Numbered from the stretch's first letter, positions 9,897-19,424 are shown. The stretch is DNA of 64,000 nucleotides from Sulfurimonadaceae bacterium (GCA_028683835.1 JAQUHB010000008.1:1-64000), one strand, 5' to 3'. Translations and numbers: made by a program. Notes: a model not told the origin generated them from the sequence alone.

Positions 9897-11243
9897 TTAG
9901 AAGTTATAGTTTGCTATAACTCTGTATTCATCCCAGCCAAGAGGTTTTCCAGCTGTTGATTCAGCAAAATTTCTTGGAAAGTTTCCACGTAGTTTCAATT
10001 CAAGATTTTTCACAGCTGCTGGTTTATAAGCAATATCAAAACCCGGTTCTGTCGCTGTTCTTGCAATACCATAACCACTGTTTTTATCCATATCAAATGA
10101 TGCATAATACGCTGATGCCAAAACATTTGCACCAAGGTTTTTAAAATCATAAGAAACAGCTACCTTAGTTGCTTTTGTTCCAGCCATAAACTGATGACGT
10201 GTTACCATCCCTTGCGTGTAAGCCGGCATTCCACCCCATGGCGTAATTGTAGCTTTATTTAGTGCAACTAACCCTGTAGGAGCAGAACCTGAATCATCTT
10301 TACTTTGTTCAGAGTAAGCGATATAAGCGCTTGCGTCACCTACAGCAACATTAAATTTTCCTGCTGCAAAAAGAGAGTTAACATCGCCTGCATATCTACT
10401 GCCCACTGCATTTTCTTTAATGATTTGCCCCGATAATGACGGCTTGATTTTATCAGTCAAAAGACAATTCCAACCTACATTTACTTCACCATAAACAGCA
10501 TTTAAAATATCGTAAGCGTAATAATCCCATACTTGCGCTTTTATACTTTTAGTCGGTGCATATGTTGCAGATGCGACTGTTACGCCATCAGTATCTTTAC
10601 CGACTGCATAACTTCCCATATTTAAAAAATCACCTGTCTTATCTACGTTGATTTGATATGTATAACCCGATGTAGCAGACAATACAGCTGATGCCGGAGC
10701 ATAAGTCGCTGCATAATAAGCACGTCCGAAACTTCCCTGAGCAAATTTTGTCACTTGCGCCAAAAGCAAAGTAGTATTTGGAATATCTTTATTTGTCAAA
10801 ACATAGGCTTCAAAAAGACTCGGAAGTGTTCTGGCATCATCAGAACCAGCTAATGGAGTATCAAGTTTTTGACGTCCACCTTTGAATGTCGTGTTATTGT
10901 ATTTGTATTGTAAATATGCTTCACCTAAGATTGAATACCCTTCACTATTTTTTCCAAATAATGAAGGATCTTTATCTGGAGATGATGCTACTTCATTCGT
11001 TGTATAAAATGCAGTTCCAAAACTAAGACCTTTATAATCAGCCGTTTCAAACTTCAAATTACCACCAAGAGAGGTAGCATTACGGTGTAAAGTTTTCGTT
11101 CCCTCAAACTGTCTATCTATGTAAAAAGCACGAATCTGCCCACTTATATTCCCATCTTTAAACATTGAACTCAGATCATCTGTTGCATTTGCAGATGTGA
11201 GTAATCCAATTGCCACTAAACTCATGATTAAATTTCTTTTCAT
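9897..11243 (-). CDS. Outer-membrane porin, OprD-like
   Basis: The 448-residue precursor has a signal peptide (MKRNLIMSLVAIGLLTSANA). The opening DLSSMFKDGNISGQIRAFY is the typical first strand of OprD-family channels in Campylobacterota. The rest is beta-barrel-like, with alternating aromatic and polar residues, an FKGGRQKLDTPLA signature and a C-terminal aromatic (NYNF) for BAM recognition. A good Shine-Dalgarno (AGGAGA) precedes the ATG. As first gene of the acetate operon it probably passes acetate or similar small acids across the outer membrane; that substrate is inferred from context only. Confidence 0.87.
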   Translation of the reverse strand: MKRNLIMSLVAIGLLTSANATDDLSSMFKDGNISGQIRAFYIDRQFEGTKTLHRNATSLGGNLKFETADYKGLSFGTAFYTTNEVASSPDKDPSLFGKNSEGYSILGEAYLQYKYNNTTFKGGRQKLDTPLAGSDDARTLPSLFEAYVLTNKDIPNTTLLLAQVTKFAQGSFGRAYYAATYAPASAVLSATSGYTYQINVDKTGDFLNMGSYAVGKDTDGVTVASATYAPTKSIKAQVWDYYAYDILNAVYGEVNVGWNCLLTDKIKPSLSGQIIKENAVGSRYAGDVNSLFAAGKFNVAVGDASAYIAYSEQSKDDSGSAPTGLVALNKATITPWGGMPAYTQGMVTRHQFMAGTKATKVAVSYDFKNLGANVLASAYYASFDMDKNSGYGIARTATEPGFDIAYKPAAVKNLELKLRGNFPRNFAESTAGKPLGWDEYRVIANYNF

Positions 11244-11356
11244 TTTTCACTCTCCTAAGTTATTAGGGTAATCTTAAATGAGAAAAATAGCATGAACGTA
11301 GCATTATCACTTATTAGAAAAACAAATCGCTTCTTTATTCTATATGATACAAAAAG

Positions 11357-12241
11357 TTACAGTTTCTTTTCTTCTTTTTGAACTATACTTACAGAGCAAG
11401 TCATTCCAGCTGCTATAGTGAAACCTTTTGGAACACTGTCTATATGTATTCGCACTGGAATACGCTGAGCCAGACGTACCCATGTAAAAGTTGGATTAAC
11501 ATTTGCCAAAAGTCGCTGATCGGTAACATTATCCCTATCAGAGATCCCACTTGCAATACTCTCGATATGCCCTTTAACTATATAATCAGTTCCAAGCATA
11601 TTCATACGCGCTTCTTCCCCTACATGTAAGAGTGAAAGTTTGTTCTCCTCAAAATATCCATACACCCAAAAAGAGTCTTTTTTGATCATCGCCATATGAC
11701 TCTCGCCTCTTTGGATGTAATCTCCCTTACGCATAAGAAGATTACTTACCCAGCCATCACATGGAGCTTTAACCTCAGAGCGATGTAAATCAAGTTCAGC
11801 GGTTTCAACTTGTGTTAATGTTTCTTCATATTTAGCTTTTGCTACAGCGACTTCAAGCTGAGCATCGTTACGATTTTCCTCAGACATCACCTCATCACTC
11901 AGATCTGCGCGTCTTTGATATTGGTTTTGTTTCATCTCATATTCTGCTTTTCTTAACTTGCTTATCGCTTTTGCAGCAGCTAAGGCGTGTTCAAACCTTA
12001 CTTTATCAATAGCAAAAAGTAGATCGCCGCGTTTAACAAATTGATTGTCAATAACAGCAACATTAGTTACTAAACCGCTTACATCAGGCGCTATCATCAC
12101 AACCTCAGCACGAACACGCCCATCGCGCGTCCAAGAGCTATTCATATAGTTGTTCCATAGTTTAAATCCCAGGAAAAGAGCCAGACCGACAACGCTAAGT
12201 GTAATCAAATAACGTAAAATTTTAAAGAATGTGTTTTTCAT
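11357..12241 (-). CDS. HlyD-family periplasmic adaptor (AaeA-like)
   Basis: This is a membrane-fusion subunit linking an inner-membrane pump to a TolC-type channel. The start at 12241 has a strong Shine-Dalgarno (GAGGA, five bases away), giving about 294 residues. One N-terminal transmembrane helix (residues ~8-28) is followed by a lipoyl/biotinyl half (SWTRDGRVRAEVVMIAPDVSG). Next come a helical hairpin (residues ~85-140), the second lipoyl half (EVKAPCDGWVSNLL) and a beta-barrel domain. RDGRVRA..V.IAPDVSG is typical of EmrA/AaeA members that pair with FUSC pumps. It is last in the tolC-aaeB-aaeX-aaeA order; the substrate is probably an aromatic acid or lipophilic compound. Confidence 0.87.
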   Translation of the reverse strand: MKNTFFKILRYLITLSVVGLALFLGFKLWNNYMNSSWTRDGRVRAEVVMIAPDVSGLVTNVAVIDNQFVKRGDLLFAIDKVRFEHALAAAKAISKLRKAEYEMKQNQYQRRADLSDEVMSEENRNDAQLEVAVAKAKYEETLTQVETAELDLHRSEVKAPCDGWVSNLLMRKGDYIQRGESHMAMIKKDSFWVYGYFEENKLSLLHVGEEARMNMLGTDYIVKGHIESIASGISDRDNVTDQRLLANVNPTFTWVRLAQRIPVRIHIDSVPKGFTIAAGMTCSVSIVQKEEKKL

Positions 12242-12248
12242 AAGTTCC

Positions 12249-12449
12249 TCAGTGATAGATATATAAACATGGTAAAGTAAAAAAACAGACAAAAAGAGCT
12301 ACTTTAAAAAGCCCAGGATGCCAAACATGACGATATAAACCAGTTTCAGCGATAATTCCATCAATTGTAATTTGTAAAATTGCAACGATTACAAAAATCG
12401 GTAAAAGTGTAGGCATCTGAACGCCATACAAAGTGATATCTAAGGGCAC
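12249..12449 (-). CDS. DUF1656 small membrane protein (AaeX-like)
   Basis: The 66-residue protein has two hydrophobic helices and matches the DUF1656/AaeX family that sits between FUSC pumps and HlyD-type adaptors. It starts with GTG, preceded by a near-perfect Shine-Dalgarno (AAGGAGG), and overlaps the end of the pump gene by 10 bases. The adaptor starts seven bases after its stop. Its precise role in the pump is unknown. Confidence 0.88.
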   Translation of the reverse strand: MPLDITLYGVQMPTLLPIFVIVAILQITIDGIIAETGLYRHVWHPGLFKVALFVCFFTLPCLYIYH

Positions 12450-14548
12450 AGTTCCTCCTTGAACACAGGGATTGCGACTCTGCTTAATAAAATAGTCTTA
12501 ATAAGTGAAAGCTGAGCAATGATATGGATCTCCTCTTTTTGCTTTATATGTAAGGAAGCTATTGTGCCCTCAAGTGACTTTAGCAAAGTTTGTTTTGACA
12601 CCTCTGTTGGTGTTTGAAAATACTCTTTTATTGATTCTAAAGTCTTATCGACAAGTACAGACTCTCTATCAAGTCGGTTGAGATTTCTTCTTATTCTCAT
12701 AATCGCACCGCCTATCTCTAAAGTTGTCAATAACCACTCATATACAAGCCGACTTGAACGAACATTGAGACGTCCTTGCGTTGAAAACTGCTGTATCATA
12801 TCTCGTCCCATACTCTCTAGTGATCCGCGTTGAAGATTTAAAGGTCCATGGCAAAGATAAATGATCTGTCCCCGTAAAACTTTTGCCACCCTTTTTTGTG
12901 AAAGTGAACATGACCAAAAGTTCACAAGTATATACGCCGCACCAGCAAAACTGACCCCAAGCAAAGAAGCAATGGTTGTTTCTAAAAAAGTTGTCGGATC
13001 TATTTTATAGTAAAGATCAAAAGAGCTCTGAGACATAAATAAAAATACAAATCCCAAAGAGAATCCTGTCCATTTAGGTCTTGTAGTCATCCATCCGACA
13101 AACATAAAAACAGGTGCGATAACAAGAGCAAGAGTATAAACATCTGTCGTAAACTCCGGCACGATATAAAAATCATACAAAGCCGCCATAGCAGCCGCAC
13201 TCACAGCTCCTTTTAAAAAGTTTGTCACAGCGTCCAAAGGTCTTGGAAGTGTACCAATGAGTAAACCGATAACGACAGACATCGTAATAGTGATAGTGGC
13301 GTATTTCCAACTACTTAATATCCAAAATGCCATCGTCACAAGCAACACGCCGCTTCCACGAAGTGCCGCAAGAGCGACAAGCACGTTATCCGTGTGTGTT
13401 TTAAAACGTACGACTCTGGTCAATTCTTTGCTCACGTTTCCTGAACTTTTGAGTTTAAGGTATGCATAATAACTGTTTACATAAATAAAATACTCATCCA
13501 CAACCCTACTTATGAGATAAGCAGCAGAATTAAATGCGTCATATTCATCACTTTTTAAATCTATTGGCACATAAGAATGCATACTTTGCTTTAACTCTGT
13601 GAGTTGATTTATCATATTCACAAAGCCTATATCATCCAACTTAGGGATACTTTGCAACACTTTTGTAAATGGAACATACAGCTCTTTTATAGCATCAACA
13701 CTCTGAATTGAAGCTCGCAGTTCTAACTCTCTGATAATATTTTTGAGTGAATGAAAAGTTGTTGAAAGATGCATAAACTCTAAGTTCAACTGTTCAAGAT
13801 AAAGTCTATTCCGTTTGTCTGTTACACTTTCGAAAGCACTATTTACAGCAATGGCATGGACACCGACCACTCCGCTTGAAAACTTTACGGCATCTACATC
13901 TTTTGTATCTTGTGCACCAAAGAGTGAATTTATATTTCCAAATGATGTAAAAACATTTTCAAATCTTTCTCTCTCATTCATATCTAATGAATCGGAAAGT
14001 TTTCTTGGAAAAAGAACTTCACTCACAACTGTCGCACAGAGTATTCCAACCATTACTTCAGAAAAGCGCGAAGTAGCGATATGAAATATCTCCATTGGCT
14101 GCTCAATAACGGGAAGTGCCACGATACATAAAGTGTATCCTGCCAAAACAAAGCCGTATGACTGAAAATTTCTATACTTTACACCGGCTGCGGTAGTTAT
14201 CCCGATCCAAATCGCAAAGAAAAAAATAAATAATTTTGGCTCTTGTGCAAAAGCTCCAATCATAAAAACAGACATGATAACGCCTGCAATCGTTCCAAGA
14301 ACTCTGTAATAACTTTTTGAAAAAACAAGACCGCTCTGAGGTTGCATGACAATAAACGTCGTAAATATTGCCGTTCTGGGATCGGATAAAGTCAAAGTCA
14401 TTGAGACGAACATCGCAAGCAAAGCGGCGATTGTCGCTTTTACCATATAAATGAGTGTCGGCGCATCTTTGATCAACCATTCTCTAAAAGCATTTTTTAC
14501 ATAAATAGCGAGATACTGGCTTGATGGTACCACTTTACTTAACAACAT
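12440..14548 (-). CDS. FUSC-family efflux pump (AaeB-like)
   Basis: This inner-membrane pump belongs to the aromatic-acid exporter (AaeB/FUSC) family. The chosen ATG at 14548 gives about 702 residues and has GAGG seven bases upstream; longer frames from upstream non-ATG codons run into tolC. Two blocks of about five or six transmembrane segments (residues ~35-190 and ~400-560) are separated by a cytoplasmic helical region, the usual FUSC repeat. DPRTAIFTTFIVMQPQSG near residues 60-80 is a typical FUSC stretch. It overlaps the 3' end of the channel gene by 14 bases and aaeX by 10, so the tripartite pump is one transcript. Confidence 0.87.
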   Translation of the reverse strand: MLLSKVVPSSQYLAIYVKNAFREWLIKDAPTLIYMVKATIAALLAMFVSMTLTLSDPRTAIFTTFIVMQPQSGLVFSKSYYRVLGTIAGVIMSVFMIGAFAQEPKLFIFFFAIWIGITTAAGVKYRNFQSYGFVLAGYTLCIVALPVIEQPMEIFHIATSRFSEVMVGILCATVVSEVLFPRKLSDSLDMNERERFENVFTSFGNINSLFGAQDTKDVDAVKFSSGVVGVHAIAVNSAFESVTDKRNRLYLEQLNLEFMHLSTTFHSLKNIIRELELRASIQSVDAIKELYVPFTKVLQSIPKLDDIGFVNMINQLTELKQSMHSYVPIDLKSDEYDAFNSAAYLISRVVDEYFIYVNSYYAYLKLKSSGNVSKELTRVVRFKTHTDNVLVALAALRGSGVLLVTMAFWILSSWKYATITITMSVVIGLLIGTLPRPLDAVTNFLKGAVSAAAMAALYDFYIVPEFTTDVYTLALVIAPVFMFVGWMTTRPKWTGFSLGFVFLFMSQSSFDLYYKIDPTTFLETTIASLLGVSFAGAAYILVNFWSCSLSQKRVAKVLRGQIIYLCHGPLNLQRGSLESMGRDMIQQFSTQGRLNVRSSRLVYEWLLTTLEIGGAIMRIRRNLNRLDRESVLVDKTLESIKEYFQTPTEVSKQTLLKSLEGTIASLHIKQKEEIHIIAQLSLIKTILLSRVAIPVFKEELCP

Positions 14549-15953
14549 TTTTATCCTCATAACCGCCACCAAGTGCTTTTATAAGATTCACTTCCAATAA
14601 AGCTTTTGCATCATGCAAGTCAACTTCGTTTAATCCTGCAAGTGTCACTTCTCTTTGTGCTTCAAGATATGGTAATTTGTTTGTAAGTCCTACATTAAAT
14701 TTTTGCTGTGCTATTTTTACATTTAACTCTTTTGCTTCGACTTCTCTTACATGTAAGGCTAATTCTGAATCTAAAATATTTGATTTCTTTAACGTTGCAA
14801 CCACTTCATTTGCAGCTTTTATAACAACATTATTATAATCATTAACAGAACTGTTATAGTCGCTTGTTTGCGTCGCAAGATTTGCTTTTCGTTCTCCGCC
14901 ATCAAAAAGAGGCAAAGAAAAAGCAGATCCTAAAGATGGAGCGAAAGAGCTGTATCCAAGAAATTTAGCCAAATCAAACGAGACGAAACCTATCATCGCA
15001 GAGAGGCTGATATTTGGATAAAACTGAGCCTTTGCATGTTCTATATTTTGTCCCTTACTTAGCACTATGTACTTTTGCACTGTAATATCCGCTCTATGTG
15101 CGATAAGATTTAAAACAACTTCTTTTGGCAAAGGGGTTTTAAAACTTTTTATGTTTGGTGCGTTCCACTTATCTGCAACTGAAGGCATAAATCCGCCTAA
15201 TATCGCTATACTCTCTTTTTTGCCTTCAATCGAGCGTTTAAGCATTTGTATTTGTCTCTCTACCTGTGCGATTTCAGACTTTTTAGTATTAAATAAACTG
15301 GCATTACTAAGTCCGCTTTTCAAGTTTTTATAGCAGATATTTTGTTCTTGTGTCAACAGAGATTTTAATTCCAAAAGAACCTGAACTCTTTTTTCGTCAA
15401 AATCCCAAGAAAGATATATCTCACAAATAGTGGTTGAAAGTAAGAGCTTTATCTCATCAATATAAGCTTTTTGAGCCATGGCACTATATTTTGCCGACTG
15501 AATTTTAGAACCCCGTGAATTCCAAAAATCAAAATCATAATTGAGAGACAAACCCGTTTGATAGAGACTCTCAGTTCCTCCACCTAGAGGAGGTGGAAAA
15601 ATGTAGTTTTCACTAAAACGCTCACGAGAAACTGCTGCATTGGCTGAAATACTAGGTAGATTTGCGGCTTGTGTTGATGCGATGATACTATTTGCCTGAG
15701 CATATTTTGCTTCTATACTTTTAATACTCGGGGAACTACCGAGGGTAAGAGCTATGATCTTATCAAGCTGTGTATCACCGTAATCTTTATACCAATCGAC
15801 TTTGAGTTTCGCACTATCAGAGATTGCACCGTTTTTTTCAATATCATCTTTGATATCGAGTTTTTGAAGAGGCTTTTGTATTTCTATTTTAGGAACACAC
15901 GCACTAAAAAACAAAAGAGGTAATAACAATAAAAAAGGTAATTTAAGACTCAT
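14535..15953 (-). CDS. TolC/NodT-type outer-membrane efflux lipoprotein
   Basis: This is the outer-membrane channel of a tripartite efflux system. I chose the ATG at 15953 because it gives a lipoprotein signal peptide with lipobox LFFSAC (Cys about residue 19); the longer frame only adds an unconvincing N-terminus. The remaining ~450 residues form two OEP repeats, with YDFDFWNSRGSK and LPLFDGGERKANL as the equivalent equatorial motifs. It is the first gene of the operon with the FUSC pump, DUF1656 and HlyD-type proteins. The divergent AraC-type regulator starts 120 bases away. A perfect CTTACATGTAAG copy lies inside, read as Leu-His-Val-Arg. Confidence 0.9.
   Translation of the reverse strand: MSLKLPFLLLLPLLFFSACVPKIEIQKPLQKLDIKDDIEKNGAISDSAKLKVDWYKDYGDTQLDKIIALTLGSSPSIKSIEAKYAQANSIIASTQAANLPSISANAAVSRERFSENYIFPPPLGGGTESLYQTGLSLNYDFDFWNSRGSKIQSAKYSAMAQKAYIDEIKLLLSTTICEIYLSWDFDEKRVQVLLELKSLLTQEQNICYKNLKSGLSNASLFNTKKSEIAQVERQIQMLKRSIEGKKESIAILGGFMPSVADKWNAPNIKSFKTPLPKEVVLNLIAHRADITVQKYIVLSKGQNIEHAKAQFYPNISLSAMIGFVSFDLAKFLGYSSFAPSLGSAFSLPLFDGGERKANLATQTSDYNSSVNDYNNVVIKAANEVVATLKKSNILDSELALHVREVEAKELNVKIAQQKFNVGLTNKLPYLEAQREVTLAGLNEVDLHDAKALLEVNLIKALGGGYEDKNVVK
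14746..14757. repeat. Perfect CTTACATGTAAG palindrome, copy 3
   Basis: Inside the tolC-type gene, read in another frame as Leu-His-Val-Arg. Confidence 0.8.
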
Positions 15954-16057
15954 TTTCCACCCATAAAATTTCGAAATTATATTTGTTTTAAAACTCTTAT
16001 ACCATACATATAAACACATAATAAGTTACATTATTTGTCATAAAAGTTATCAATTAT

Positions 16058-16066
16058 TGCTATAAT
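16058..16066 (+). promoter_or_regulatory. Extended -10 promoter of the AraC-type regulator
   Basis: TGCTATAAT is a perfect extended -10 box. It ends only seven bases before the ATG at 16074, so transcription would start at or next to the start codon. The mRNA would be leaderless, or a downstream ATG (16122) could be used. Confidence 0.5.
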
Positions 16067-16073
16067 TACATTT

Positions 16074-16952
16074 ATGAAAAAAGATATCGCACTCCATCGA
16101 ACAAAGATCACAAATGACCTAATGCATTATATCTACGATAATATCGATTCGCAAATCAACTTAGACACACTAAGCCAAGATTTTCATCTATCGAAATTTC
16201 ACATGCATCGCATTTTCAAGCAGGAATTTGACTCCAATATCTATGAAACCATAGTATCTATACGGCTTCAAAAAGCTTCCAATCTTCTTATCACAAATAA
16301 AAATTCTACTATATCAAAAATATCTTCAATTTGTGGTTATAGCTCTCAAACCTCTTTTATACGAGCGTTTGGTGCAAGATTTGGGATGAGTCCGAAGAAA
16401 TGGAGAAAAGGTGGATATATGGAGTATTCAAATCAGATTATCAACGACGTTCCAAAAGGTTTGACCTCAGATATCCAATACAATAAACTCTCACCTGTGA
16501 TAAAAAAGATGCCTTCATTTGAACTTTATTATATCCGTCATCACGGATATGATGAAAGCATAAAAAAGTGTTGGCAACAGATTCAAGCACTTGTCTTAAG
16601 TGAAGAGATTGAAGACTATACACAAATCGCCATTTATCATGATAATCCCATCATCACACCGCTCAAAGAGTGTAACTATGTCGCTTGTTTCAAGGTTGAA
16701 GATAAAACAAAACTCTCTACTATCAAACTACCCTCATTTGAAGTACATGCAGGAGTCTATGCGGAGTTTAGCGCGCAAGGTTATCATGATGATATCTTAA
16801 AACTGGTACAGCAAATCTATCATGAATGGCTTCCAACAAGCGGTTTTGAAACCACAAACAAGCCTCCATACGCCATCTATGAACAGAACAACTTTTTAAA
16901 TGAAAAGGGTTTTTTCTCGCTTAAATATTATGTTCCTATCATCCTTGTATAA
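16074..16952 (+). CDS. AraC-family regulator with GyrI-like effector domain
   Basis: The 292-residue transcription factor has an N-terminal AraC DNA-binding domain (residues ~10-112). Two helix-turn-helix motifs are visible, around NLDTLSQDFHLSKFHMHRIF and ISKISSICGYSSQTSFIRAF, closed by GMSPKKWR. Residues ~130-290 resemble the GyrI/AraC effector-binding fold found in Rob and related multidrug regulators, ending in a YAIYEQN...FSLKYYVPI strand pattern. It is divergent from the efflux operon and is the best candidate for its activator, probably binding the exported compound. Its 3' end abuts the convergent response-regulator gene with no gap. Confidence 0.88.
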   Translation: MKKDIALHRTKITNDLMHYIYDNIDSQINLDTLSQDFHLSKFHMHRIFKQEFDSNIYETIVSIRLQKASNLLITNKNSTISKISSICGYSSQTSFIRAFGARFGMSPKKWRKGGYMEYSNQIINDVPKGLTSDIQYNKLSPVIKKMPSFELYYIRHHGYDESIKKCWQQIQALVLSEEIEDYTQIAIYHDNPIITPLKECNYVACFKVEDKTKLSTIKLPSFEVHAGVYAEFSAQGYHDDILKLVQQIYHEWLPTSGFETTNKPPYAIYEQNNFLNEKGFFSLKYYVPIILV

Positions 16953-17609
16953 TTATGGTTTGTCTATCATATAGCCCATCCCGCGTACATTAATGATAAC
17001 ATCTTCATGAAGTGATTTTTTAAGGCGGTTGATCTCTGCGCGAATAGTTGCGTTATCTACGATATTTTCATCCCAGACGTAAAGGGAAAACTGTTCAAAA
17101 TCTACGACTCGGCCACGGTTACGTGCGAGCAAATCTATGATTTGGGATTGTCTTTTTGTAAGGACTTGCGACTCTCCCTGAAATATAAGCGTATTGTGTT
17201 CCTGATCGTAACTGTAGTTTTTCGATAGGCGCAGATGTACACGCGGTACATCATTTGAAAGTTTAATCCTATCAAGGCGAAGAGCAAGTTCCTTTAAGTG
17301 AAACGGTTTTTTCAGATAATCATAACATCCCAAATTATATGCGCGTGATATATCCTCGATATCTACCAAAGCACTGATATAAATAGTCGGCGCATGAATT
17401 TTTAGTTCATGCAAACGCTCTAAAAATGTAAGCCCATCTAAACCGGGAACATTGATATCAAGGATAAGAAGATCATAACTCTTGCTTTTTAAGTCGTCAA
17501 AAGCTTTCAGTCCATCAAAATAGGTATCGACACTGTGCCCCTCAGACTCTAAAAACTCTTGGATCGATTCATTAAGCATCACCTCATCTTCTAGAAGTAA
17601 AATTTTCAT
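16953..17609 (-). CDS. OmpR-type response regulator
   Basis: The 218-residue protein has a receiver domain (residues 1-115) with acidic pair ED at 7-8, phosphoacceptor Asp in LLILDINVPG (about residue 52), switch Ser in IYISAL and Lys in YLKKPF. The C-terminal winged helix (residues ~135-218) ends in INVRGMGYMIDKP, typical of OmpR/PhoB-type DNA-binding domains. It follows its partner kinase, overlapping by one base. The regulated genes are not evident from position; the convergent AraC gene shows no link. Confidence 0.93.
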   Translation of the reverse strand: MKILLLEDEVMLNESIQEFLESEGHSVDTYFDGLKAFDDLKSKSYDLLILDINVPGLDGLTFLERLHELKIHAPTIYISALVDIEDISRAYNLGCYDYLKKPFHLKELALRLDRIKLSNDVPRVHLRLSKNYSYDQEHNTLIFQGESQVLTKRQSQIIDLLARNRGRVVDFEQFSLYVWDENIVDNATIRAEINRLKKSLHEDVIINVRGMGYMIDKP

Positions 17610-18826
17610 TATTCACCCATCATCTTAAATTTATAGCTGAAGGTTGTTCTCTCATCTTGTGACTCTAAAGATATCAAAACACTCTCCTCTTTACATATAC
17701 TGTTTACAAGCTGTAAACCTATTCCAAATCCTTCTCGAGACTTATTTTCCCTATAATAGGCATCAAAAATTTTATCTGTATTTTTAATCGTTTTTGATCT
17801 GCTTCCCATCGAAAGCTCTATCAAAGTTCCATCTTCTTTAAGGCTTACATGTACACTCTCATCTGCAAGGGTATATTTGATCGCATTGGTAATTGTATTG
17901 TCAATAATCCGTTGCAGTTTTGTTTCATTAAAGTAAATATATCTTCCCTTTAGCTCAGTATGATAGAAGAACTTTACCTTTGAAAGCTCCGCAACCTCCG
18001 CAAAAAAGTCAAGTCTTGAAACTAAAAAAAGATCCAGATCAATAGCCATTTTTGGATACTCAACTTGATCTTTTTTTACAAGATAACTCAGATCATCATA
18101 AATATTAAAGATATTTTTAGCCGCCGCTTCTATTTTGGAGAGCTGTCTGTCTTTTTGATTTTTCATCACAAACAGTTCTATGCTGGTAAGTATCACACTC
18201 AAAGGGGTATTGGTCTCATGAACCGTGTATCGTAAAAACTCTTTTTGTGCTTGAAGTATCTCATCTTTTTGTGCTTTCTCTATCAACAGCGTTTCATTGA
18301 TACGTTTGAGATCACCCGCTTTTTCTCTTACTTTATCTTCTAGACTTACATTGAGTTCTTTGAGAGTTTCCTTTTGTTCACGAATAGTATCAAGCATCTC
18401 ATTGATATGCCAAACCATCTGTTTAAAATCTTCAAAAACAACGGTATTCTCATCGATAACTTTATCATTATGCGCAGCATCTTTAAAAAAGTTTAAAAAC
18501 TTTTCAATATCTCTTTGTAAAAAAGCGTTAAATATCTTAAAAAATCCAAGTGCAATTCCAAAGAGAATAAAAGAGAGTGTAACGATTGCCAAAATAGTTT
18601 TGATCAAAACAGATTTTAGAATTTCCTCTTTGTGCTTTATAATTTGCTCGTCAGGGAGGTTGCTACTTTGCATCAAATGGCTATTGGCCAAAGATTTTTC
18701 ATAATCATGGTACATATCTGAAACCAATAAAATCACAAAAAGCATGCTAAATAAAAAGATGATAACTATCGTAATAATATTGGCTTTTTTAATACTCATA
18801 GTTTTAAAAAAAAGTTTCATTTTCAT
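17609..18826 (-). CDS. Membrane sensor histidine kinase
   Basis: This is the partner kinase of the adjacent OmpR-type regulator. It has two transmembrane helices (about residues 12-36 and 78-100 from the chosen start), with a short periplasmic loop of about 40 residues that leaves little room for a classical ligand domain. A coiled coil follows (residues ~145-195), then the dimerisation helix with HETNTPL as phosphoacceptor box, N-box NTITNAIKYTL and G-box GFGIGLQLVNSI. I chose ATG 18826; ATG 18853 is in frame and would add nine residues. Kinase and regulator are probably one transcript. Confidence 0.9.
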   Translation of the reverse strand: MKMKLFFKTMSIKKANIITIVIIFLFSMLFVILLVSDMYHDYEKSLANSHLMQSSNLPDEQIIKHKEEILKSVLIKTILAIVTLSFILFGIALGFFKIFNAFLQRDIEKFLNFFKDAAHNDKVIDENTVVFEDFKQMVWHINEMLDTIREQKETLKELNVSLEDKVREKAGDLKRINETLLIEKAQKDEILQAQKEFLRYTVHETNTPLSVILTSIELFVMKNQKDRQLSKIEAAAKNIFNIYDDLSYLVKKDQVEYPKMAIDLDLFLVSRLDFFAEVAELSKVKFFYHTELKGRYIYFNETKLQRIIDNTITNAIKYTLADESVHVSLKEDGTLIELSMGSRSKTIKNTDKIFDAYYRENKSREGFGIGLQLVNSICKEESVLISLESQDERTTFSYKFKMMGE

Positions 18827-18869
18827 AATGCGATTATGACACAAAATAGACATCTTGTAAAACTTTGAC

Positions 18870-18875
18870 TATAAT
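18870..18875 (+). promoter_or_regulatory. -10 box upstream of the cyclophilin gene
   Basis: A perfect TATAAT lies 30 bases before the ATG at 18906, leaving a short leader that contains an AAAGGCG Shine-Dalgarno. No -35 box is convincing, as is usual for this phylum. Confidence 0.5.
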
Positions 18876-18905
18876 TGCAAAAATAAAATAATTAAAGGCG
18901 AAACA

Positions 18906-19412
18906 ATGGCATTTTTTGGAAAAGAGTTGAAAAAATACGAGATCAATGAAGATGAATTAGCAAAAGCACAATGGGCAAAAATGACAACAAGCAAGGGTGT
19001 TATGTGGATAAAGCTTTATCCTGAAGAAACTCCTATCACTGTAACAAACTTTGCTCACTTGGTAAATGAAGGTTTCTATAACGGTCTTGATTTTCACCGT
19101 GTTATCCCTGGATTTATGGCTCAAGGCGGCTGTCCTACAGGAAGTGGAACAGGCGGACCAGGTTGGGCTATCCCTTGTGAGACTAAGAAAAATACGCACA
19201 AACATGTAAAAGGTACACTTTCAATGGCTCATGCTGGACCAAACACAGGTGGAAGCCAGTTTTTCATCTGTTTCGTTCCTTGTCCTCACCTTGATGGCGG
19301 ACACACCGTTTTTGGCGGCATTGAAGCTACAGATGCAGAGAGTATGGCTGTTTTAGATTCTTTAAAGATGAAAGACAAAATCGAATCTGTTGAAATCTTA
19401 GAATCTAAATAA
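18906..19412 (+). CDS. Cyclophilin-type peptidyl-prolyl isomerase
   Basis: The 168-residue enzyme catalyses cis-trans isomerisation of prolyl bonds. There is no signal peptide, so it is cytoplasmic. Cyclophilin motifs are clear: FHRVIPGFMAQGG (catalytic Arg and Phe) near residues 53-65, SMAHAGPNTGGSQFFI, and LDGGHTVFGG. It starts a plus-strand run with the zinc-ribbon-like protein 12 bases downstream, then queH and the mutarotase. Confidence 0.95.
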   Translation: MAFFGKELKKYEINEDELAKAQWAKMTTSKGVMWIKLYPEETPITVTNFAHLVNEGFYNGLDFHRVIPGFMAQGGCPTGSGTGGPGWAIPCETKKNTHKHVKGTLSMAHAGPNTGGSQFFICFVPCPHLDGGHTVFGGIEATDAESMAVLDSLKMKDKIESVEILESK

Positions 19413-19424
19413 TCGATAATAACT

